From Heliocidaris tuberculata (Eukaryota > Echinodermata > Echinoidea > Camarodonta > Echinometridae): DNA of 64,000 nt. The stretch spans positions 25,693,258 to 25,757,257 of the forward strand of contig CM046836.1 of the NCBI GenBank assembly GCA_025618425.1, written 5' to 3'. The translations under genes were made by a program, and so were the position numbers. Below the pieces are notes generated by a model. That model searched no databases. It was not told where the DNA came from and saw only the letters and a program-made list of their open reading frames with translations. Position 1 is the first letter of the stretch. The number at the start of each line of letters is the position of its first letter. Of this stretch, positions 58,611-64,000 are shown piece by piece.

Positions 58611-60171
58611 ATGAGCGGGGAGAAGATAGAGGAGATCGCACTAGAATATGTCAGAGAACAAGAGGAACACTTAAATGTTCTGCTAAGGAAAAATCAAAGT
58701 GTACAGGATGATGTAAGTTACACCACTGTTCTTAAAGGAAATAACGGGAAAACTCATGTCTAAAGCTAATGATATCGGTAGTTAAGAGTGAAGTCAGTTC
58801 TGTGAAAGGAATGGACATTGTGAGAATATATTGAAGAAGTGTTGACAGAAATAAAAAGCAACATGATTTTTAAAAGAAACTATCTTTCAAGAAATGTAAT
58901 TAATTATAATCGATTTGATATGAGTTTGGACATTTTTCGTATTTTTCGTTATTTTTCCTTTCCCCTTTTATGTAAGTTTATCAGTTACTTTTATACGTAG
59001 ATGTCTTTATGTTCGTGGAGAGTGTTATCATTATATTGATGTGTCTTTTGTTTTTTTTGTTCAAACGAAACTAGCAAAATAATTTATTGAGAAAATCACT
59101 AAAAGGACAGTGCGAACGCGAGTGGATGATGAAGTGTGTGTGAGTGCTGGGGGGGGGGGTGGATGGGGAAGGGAGGGGAGCATAAAATTGTCGACTCTAT
59201 ACGTTTGAGAAGGATTTTTCTTCTTTTGAAAATACATAAGGAAATGTAATGGGTTCATAATTTCATTATTATTAATAACATTAATGTTAAAACCTGAAGT
59301 AGCGTGTAAACGCTCTATTCATCGTGCTGGGGGAGCGAATGTAGGCAAATTATCGAACGGGTATATGTCGCACTCGTCAGTAGGAGGGTGCTTGTCGTTT
59401 CATTCGGCGTCTCCAGTTCTATGGGAAAGAGAGTAAAGAGGTGGCGTCAGGTGGCGCAGCGGGGGGGGGGGTCCCGCTCCCTTTCAAGAGTGGGGGTGGG
59501 GTTCTTATAGTATTTGTCCCCACATTTGGGGGATTTTTACTCCACACGAGTGCATTGAAATGCCCATTTTTAAAACCCCGAATTAAAAAAAAAATCCTTA
59601 CCGAAGGGAGCCCCCCCCCCCCCCCCCGGCCGCCACCACCTCACTTTTGAGAATCTGTTGAAGCCTTTGCGAGTGGGGAAATGCAGACTTTATCACCAAA
59701 GCTCTCAAATCTTTCTTCCTAGTGAAACAGTTAGCTGATCGTTTGGATTCATATAATAAACAGTACACAATCATGACTATTATTATCCCCGAAACGGCAA
59801 AAATATTTCCTCTTATTATCACTCAGTTAGAGCTTTCTGTTCTCTCCATATAGGTCAGAATGTTTCAGAAAATCGATGACAGAGATGGGATGACAGAGTT
59901 GACAGAGATGACAGAGTTGCCGGAGATGACAGAGTTGCCGGAGATGACAGAGTTGCCGGAGATGACAGAGATGACAAAGATGACAGAGATGACAGAGATG
60001 ACAGAGATGACAGATGATGATGAAGATAAAGAATACACATGCAAGAAGATAGGATGCTATATTTTATGGATGATAGCAATTGTCTTTACGTGTGGCCTGG
60101 TGTTATTCTTCTACTGGTGTTGTCGAAAATATCGCCCCTGCTGCGAACCCGACGACTCCTCTGTAAAATGA
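58611..60171 (+). CDS. Small single-pass membrane protein with MTELPE repeats, 2 exons
   Basis: Exons 58611-58712 and 59854-60171 join in phase 0 (GATGAT/GTAAGT ... ATATAG/GTCAGA), giving 139 residues. Exon 1 (34 aa, MSGEKIEEIALEYVREQEEH...) is charged and helical, without a signal peptide. Residues about 46-86 are acidic MTELPE/MTEMTE hexads from a 9/18-bp coding minisatellite, followed by a DDDEDKE patch. One hydrophobic segment (about 102-121, ILWMIAIVFTCGLVLFFYW) is followed by a short Cys-rich basic tail (CCRKYRPCCEP) that could be palmitoylated. This predicts a tail-proximal single-span protein; topology and role are unknown. The splice junction and clean membrane segment argue that it is real, but upstream exons cannot be excluded. 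Confidence 0.6.
59881..60018 (+). repeat. Coding minisatellite (GAGATGACAGAGTTGCCG)
   Basis: An 18-bp unit repeated about three times and shortened 9-bp units (ACAGAGATG) repeated after it, all in frame within the membrane-protein exon. It keeps frame because the units are multiples of three. The mirrored minus-strand frame (SLSSLSSLS) is a shadow. Confidence 0.85.
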
Positions 60172-60485
60172 TGAATTTGAGCGATTCCTATAAGGGGCAG
60201 TGGGAGGAGGGGGGGGGGGGGGGATGTTCACTTACCATCAAAATTTGTATGCATGACTGTTCCAAATTTCTGCTGAGAAACTGGAGTCACCCCAACCCCA
60301 ACCCCCGGGCCCCTGAAATTCTCCGCGTTATTCCGCGGACCACTGGTTCTTTTGCGAATTTTTAGTTAAAATTGTAAAATATTCGTAAATATTTTCAATA
60401 TCTTCCCGAAAGTCTCATTGAAATGCCATTGTTGATAGGTGCATGTTATCAGGGAGCCTCCTTGATGTAGAAAAAAGTAAGCCCC

Positions 60486-60925
60486 TTTCACACCGGGCCT
60501 GCGTAGAGTTGCGTTGTGCGGCCTACCGAGTACGCCGAAATTACGCGCCGGATCGGCGGTGTCCCTGCGTAGGTTATGCATAGGTTGACATACCATCGCG
60601 TATGGTAACGTAACACATGCGTGACACTACGCCAGCCTCAAATGATTTTTCGTCGGCGTAGGTTAGCGTACTATTGCGTAGGAATGGCGTACTGTAGCGT
60701 AATGTTGCGTAGTGTTGCGTAGTGTTGCGTATACTTGCGTAAAAACTGCCGAAAGTACGCGAAAAAATTAAACATGTTTAATTTTTTGCATCCATCTCGA
60801 CGCGTACCCCTTTGCGTCCTTCGGCGTATTGCCACATAGGCCCGCGTAGGCACAGCATAGGGCAGCGTAAGCTCGGCGTAGTCGGTACGCCACACGACGC
60901 AACTCTGCGCAGACCCGGTGTGAAA
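60486..60925. mobile_element. MITE with ~45-bp TIRs and GCGTA-rich core
   Basis: 440 bp; left end TTTCACACCGGGCCTGCGTA; right end (reversed) TTTCACACCGGGTCTGCGCA; both continue AGAGTTGCGT(T/C)GTG. GCCCC flanks each side (60481-60485, 60926-60930), a possible 5-bp TSD. The interior carries many TTGCGTA/GTACGC motifs in both orientations. Confidence 0.8.
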
Positions 60926-61210
60926 GCCCCTGTAGGGGTGGACTACATTTTTTTTTTTTTTTTTTCGTGTTAAATAGGGGCAGCATGCATCAGTGGCGGA
61001 TTAGGAGTGAAATTCGGTTGGGGAATTTTATGTAAAGGGGTATCTCACTGAGCAGCGAATGCTTACGAACAAAGCGAATTTTGTATTCGCCAACTTTTCT
61101 GACGAATGTTGGCGAAAATCAGGGTTCGCCTTAGCCTTTTGACAAGGCCTCGTGGCTTAGGTTTATGTCCGACAATTTAGCGCGCCTGAAATGAGACTAT
61201 TCATTAAAAC

Positions 61211-61394
61211 TGGGCGTTGTGGCGTGCGCCTGTAATCCAGCTAACAGTGGAAGTTATAAACTGATTCAGGGGACCCAGGTTCGAGACTGAGTCACGTCTT
61301 TCGGATGGTGACGTTAAAGGTCGGTCCCAGACGTAAATAATCATATCTGATTGATACACGTCTGTAAAAACCCAATTACACACACACACACACA
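61211..61394 (+). mobile_element. 7SL/Alu-like SINE
   Basis: The head reads TGGGCGTTGTGGCGTGCGCC then TGTAATCCAGCTA, matching the 5' domain of SRP 7SL RNA and Alu (GGGCGCGGTGGCG...CCTGTA-TCCCAGCTA), followed by CCCAGGTTCGAGAC, the second Pol III box region. The body (TTTCGGATGGTGACGTTAA, GGTCGGTCCCAGACG) resembles the body module of the tRNA-headed SINE at 8470. The tail is (CA)n at 61378-61394. TSD unclear. A tRNA-derived head with chance resemblance is the main alternative. Confidence 0.6.
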
Positions 61395-61595
61395 GAGTGA
61401 ACGCGCGAGCGAGCGGCGAAGCCGCGAAGCCGCGAGGCCTTTTCGATATTGGTTCGGATTTCTTATTATAGCCATTGTTTTGGGGGCAAATTCCCTACCA
61501 AAATGGTAGCAGCCAGTCGACAGCAATCGAATTGTTCTATATGACGTCAGCATATATTCAGTATGCAAATTTGGACGCAAATGAGTTCAATTAAC

Positions 61596-62388
61596 ATGGC
61601 GGCTTGCCCCAGTGATTCTCGGGACGACTTCATAGAAGATATCCTACTAAATAGCCCGGGGGGGGGGGCACTCACGTATATTGGTGGTACGGGGACGTGC
61701 CGCTTTGACGACCCCCTTTTTCAGACCCCGATTTCCGTTCTCTAGATACTCAGTTCCGCTCAGGAGCCGCTCAGCCCCGCTCTGAAGACCCCCGTTATGA
61801 AACATATCCGTTCGCATGCGGCCGGGAGCGTGGCGGAGGCAGTGGTCGCTCGACCTGGTCTCGCGCCCTAGGCCCTTTCGTCGCGCGAGCCTTGAAAACT
61901 GCTCCAGCTAGCTAGCTACTAGCGCTACACGGCGCGGGCGCGGCCCCCGGCGCGGCCCGTCCCGAGATCCTGCGATAGCGAAGGTGTACCGCCGATAAAG
62001 CGAGGTTAGTTTTGTAGTTCCCTAGACTCCCTGTTTTTCACTCTGCCCAATAGATCATAGTTCCCAAGACCCCGTATTTTACACCTTGAAGTCAGTTCCT
62101 TAGACCCCCTTTACGGGGATTCGTGAGGCACACCCCCGTCAAAATATAATTCGAGTGCCCCCCCCCCCCCCGGGCTAAATAGTACCGTTTTTGCAGCTCA
62201 GAAGCTGAATATCACAGGATTCAAGGATTTGCAATTGTTAAAGGCATTATTTTCAGTGCTTCGAGGACAATTAAGATACATTCGTCAGCCTTCCGACTGG
62301 CTACGGTAAAAGTGCCATCTTTCAGGCAATACCTTTGTGCAAAGACCATCTCCGAACGCGAACAATGCAGGCGCAGAGTGGGTAAGCT
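61596..62388 (+). pseudogene. RecQ-like helicase first exon, captured and disrupted
   Basis: From the ATG at 61596 the frame reads MAACPSDSRDDFIEDILLNS, is split by the MITE 61655-62174 (plus its 8-bp TSD), and resumes with AAQKLNITGFKDLQLLKALF then SVLRGQ. Four extra bases (TTAA, about 62271) shift the frame; the next frame reads DTFVSLPTGYGKSAIFQAIP, containing the Walker A motif TGYGKS, then LCKDHLRTRTMQAQSG up to a GG/GTAAGC donor near 62386. This matches the start and motif I of RecQ-type DEAD/DEAH helicases that are multicopy in many invertebrates. Only about 85 codons exist; motifs Ia-VI are absent. Upstream sequence to about 61400 may be its original promoter/5' UTR. Confidence 0.75.
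61655..62174. mobile_element. G-run-ended hAT-like MITE, 8-bp TSD (copy 1)
   Basis: 520 bp; ends CCCGGGGGGGGGGGCACTC on both sides (inverted); exact duplication CTAAATAG at 61647-61654 and 62175-62182. Subterminal similarity between arms continues (ACGGGG-GTGC). It splits the helicase exon. Same family as 63235. Confidence 0.9.
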
Positions 62389-62848
62389 GCTGCAGAGCTG
62401 CGAACCACCGACTTCTCATCGCCTCCCCCCGCGGCGGCCGAGGGGAACGTGGGCCCATCCTCTGGTACCGCGGAAAGCCGCAGCATTGTGGTCATCATAT
62501 CCCCGCTTGTGTCTCTCATGAAGAACCAAGTTGAGACTTTGACATGCGTGCGCCGCGTGGAATATAATCTAAGACGCGAGGCCTTGTCAAAAGGCTAGGT
62601 TCGCCTCTGCCATTAGCGACATTTAGCGACTTTTAGCGATGTTTAGCGACAATTAGCAACTTTTGAGCGAATTTTTGCGAAAGTGTTTGCGAAAGGCATT
62701 TGGCGACTATTAGCGACTGTAAGCAAATGTAAGCGACAGATTTTGCGAAGATGAGCAACTATTTGCAAATCCTTTGCCACTGTTGGTGAATGTTTGGGAC
62801 CTTTTGCTAACTCCTGTAAAGTACCAGGCGAATCTATGGACCCAACCA

Positions 62849-62896
62849 TATAAAAAGGGTGAGCAACCTTCCCCAGCATTCAGATTTCTTCTGACA
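62849..62896 (+). promoter_or_regulatory. TATA-box core promoter
   Basis: TATAAAAAGG at 62849 is followed about 30 bases later by an initiator-like CATTCAGA (62877-62884) and then the ATG at 62896. Spacing fits a Pol II core promoter. Confidence 0.5.
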
Positions 62897-63165
62897 TGTC
62901 TGACCGCATCGAAGAATTTTTCAAGATTGATTTCCAGAATATGGAAATGAATTTCTGCCAGGAAGAGGCCCAACGTGCTGATGTCCTTGAAGGACTGCTT
63001 TGCCTGGCTGCTGCTACAGCTATCGTGCAACTTAAGAGAAAGAAAGAAGACGGGGAAAAAAAGAAGAAAGGAAGAAGAAAAGAAAGACTGGAAGGAGTTC
63101 TTCCTCGGCCGGGGCCTCGGCATGGACCTCCCCCGTCCTCCGAAGGGTCTTCGCTCTCCTTTTAG
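62896..63165 (+). CDS. Small transposon-associated ORF, 89 aa
   Basis: Reads MSDRIEEFFKIDFQNMEMNF, then a helix with VLEGLLCLAAATAIV, then a Lys/Arg-rich stretch (KRKKEDGEKKKKGRRKER) and a Pro-rich end. Acidic N-terminus, hydrophobic helix and Arg/Lys block recall the very N-terminus of Harbinger-type nucleases, but the expected W-V-R-P-W motif is not found and no DDE region follows. It has its own TATA promoter. It may be a truncated transposon gene or a first exon. Function uncertain. Confidence 0.35.
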   Translation: MSDRIEEFFKIDFQNMEMNFCQEEAQRADVLEGLLCLAAATAIVQLKRKKEDGEKKKKGRRKERLEGVLPRPGPRHGPPPSSEGSSLSF

Positions 63166-63234
63166 TACCTTGTTACTTTGTAACTTTGTTATACTTATCG
63201 TGCTTATCATCAAGTGTTATTTGATATGCACAGT

Positions 63235-63575
63235 CCCGGGGGGGGGGGGGTACTCAGATTATAATCGGACGGGGGTGTGCGGCTGAGAACTCCAGACCCA
63301 TACCCACATCCAAGGGTCCTTTTGCTGTAAATAGGCACCCATGTCTAAGGATTTTTTGTGAAAAATGGACCCATGTCTAAGGATTTCCCGGACAAATGAG
63401 GGAGAAAAGAGAGGAATGAAACAAATGATAAGAGCCGGGATAAGAGACCCATGTCTAAGGATTTTTGGGGGAAATATGGGACCCATGTCTAAGGATCTTT
63501 CTTCAAAAAGTCACCCTTCCCAGCGGCACATCCCCGTATACCCAATATACGTGAGTACCCCCCCCCCCCCCCGGG
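63235..63575. mobile_element. G-run-ended hAT-like MITE, 8-bp TSD (copy 2)
   Basis: 341 bp; ends CCCGGGGGGGGGGGGTACTC inverted; exact duplication TGCACAGT at 63227-63234 and 63576-63583. Internally GACCCATGTCTAAGGAT recurs five times. The left subterminal block GACGGGGGTGTGC is shared with copy 1 at 61655. Confidence 0.9.
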
Positions 63576-63583
63576 TGCACAGT

Positions 63584-64000
63584 ACCTTAATATTGTGATA
63601 TAACTTGCTCGTATGGGCTCGAATATGTTTTGTTGTGGTTATGTCTTTAATTAATAAGCTTCGCTTATATTCTGTTTTGGTTTTCAACGGTTAGAATTTG
63701 CACCCACTCTGTTTGGGTCAGCAGTATTACTCTCTGTTGAATGAAACCCGATATACACAATATTGTTTTGAGAAAATTTGCCTTTGTTTTGTTGAGGTTT
63801 TGTTTATATTCAACGTACTGCTTGTTGTTGTTTTTTATCTATTTGTTTTAAATGCCTTCGTTTTGATTAGGTTTTGTTTAACAGCAGCTGTTATATGTTT
63901 TGTTTTGTGTCTGTATGGATAGCAAAATTACTTTCTGTAAAGTATACTCCCACATATGCGACTTTGTTCTGATATAATCTACGTTTTGTCGAGGTTCTGT
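63584..64000. other. T/G-rich sequence at window end
   Basis: Recurrent GTTTTGTT / GAGGTTTTGTT motifs at irregular spacing. No gene or transposon end seen. May continue the element beginning at 61037. Confidence 0.4.

Larger units (their letters stand above)
61132..62597. mobile_element. Gene-capturing (Pack-type) TIR transposon with 9-bp TSD
   Basis: 1466 bp. The 21-bp ends are exact inverted repeats starting TAGCCTTTTGACAAGGCC, with weaker similarity for another ten bases. The target duplication GGTTCGCCT is exact at 61123-61131 and 62598-62606. TSDs of 9 bp occur in Mutator-like and Merlin elements. It encodes no transposase. Inside are a 7SL-like SINE (61211) and a RecQ-like helicase first exon (61596-62388) that was later split by a MITE (61655). 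Without the MITE and its TSD the element is 938 bp. Confidence 0.85.
61037..63225 (+). mobile_element. Possible Harbinger-like element, partly in window
   Basis: GGGGTATCTCACTGAGCAGC at 61037 starts a segment rich in GCGAA/GCGAC subterminal repeats that resumes after the insertion at 61132-62597. It leads into a TATA-box promoter and a small ORF at 62896. The matching right end is not in the window. Assignment rests on layout and on the composition of the ORF. Confidence 0.35.

Noticed and set aside
59430..59650. MITE between GGTGGCGCAGC and GGCCGCCACCACC
   Set aside because: G/C runs are suggestive, but no matching TSD or extended TIR was found.
59855..60079. Minus-strand frame SSLSSLSS
   Set aside because: Antisense shadow of the coding minisatellite; the plus strand has the splice junction and membrane segment.

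Overview
This is eukaryotic nuclear DNA, most likely from an echinoderm (probably a sea urchin) or a related marine deuterostome. The evidence is compact exons split by multi-kilobase AT-rich introns, GT-AG splice junctions, a metazoan H1.0-type linker histone, tRNA-headed SINEs, LINE debris, and very many short inverted-repeat transposons whose ends carry long G or C runs. The species call is inference. No prokaryotic, viral or organellar genes were seen.

Four gene models can be supported. (1) 2144-2704 (+) is an intronless H1.0/H5-like histone without the replication-type 3' stem-loop. (2) 5137-17138 (+) is a seven-exon gene that joins in frame to an 813-residue, probably nuclear protein with an N-terminal TTF-type zinc finger and a coiled coil. 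(3) 45818 down to 23517 (-) is a five-exon gene that joins in frame to a 436-residue protein with an N-terminal PH domain and an acidic, proline-rich tail carrying YDEP, YDVP and YENV motifs, which suggests a membrane-recruited phosphotyrosine adaptor. (4) 58611-60171 (+) is a two-exon, 139-residue single-pass membrane protein with MTELPE-type repeats. Weaker candidates are one exon at 42944-43012 (+), a disrupted terminal exon at 50606-50692 (+), and a small TATA-driven ORF at 62896-63165 that looks like transposon cargo. The genes share no evident pathway and there is no operon logic.

The rest is dominated by mobile DNA, and many insertions can be dated against each other because target-site duplications (TSDs) are intact. 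There are hAT-type MITEs with 8-bp TSDs (10.9, 25.6, 27.3, 31.5 and 32.8 kb), a two-copy 264-bp MITE family (23.2 and 35.4 kb), G-run-ended MITEs (61.7 and 63.2 kb), TTAA-flanked fold-back elements (33.9, 35.2, 39.7 and 54.6 kb), other MITEs, a 5'-truncated LINE with RNase H (52.1-54.0 kb), a decayed L1-like LINE (48.6-49.5 kb) and several SINEs.

The most interesting locus is 61.1-62.6 kb. A 1466-bp element with 21-bp terminal inverted repeats and a perfect 9-bp TSD contains a SINE whose head resembles 7SL/Alu RNA, and also the first exon of a RecQ-like helicase (start codon, Walker A motif and splice donor), itself split by a hAT-like MITE. It resembles a gene-capturing (Pack-type) transposon. 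The second striking locus is a hAT-like element at 31484-32367 whose interior is a large inverted minisatellite. Exon joins were inferred by hand from reading-frame and splice-phase agreement; no transcript or database evidence was available.
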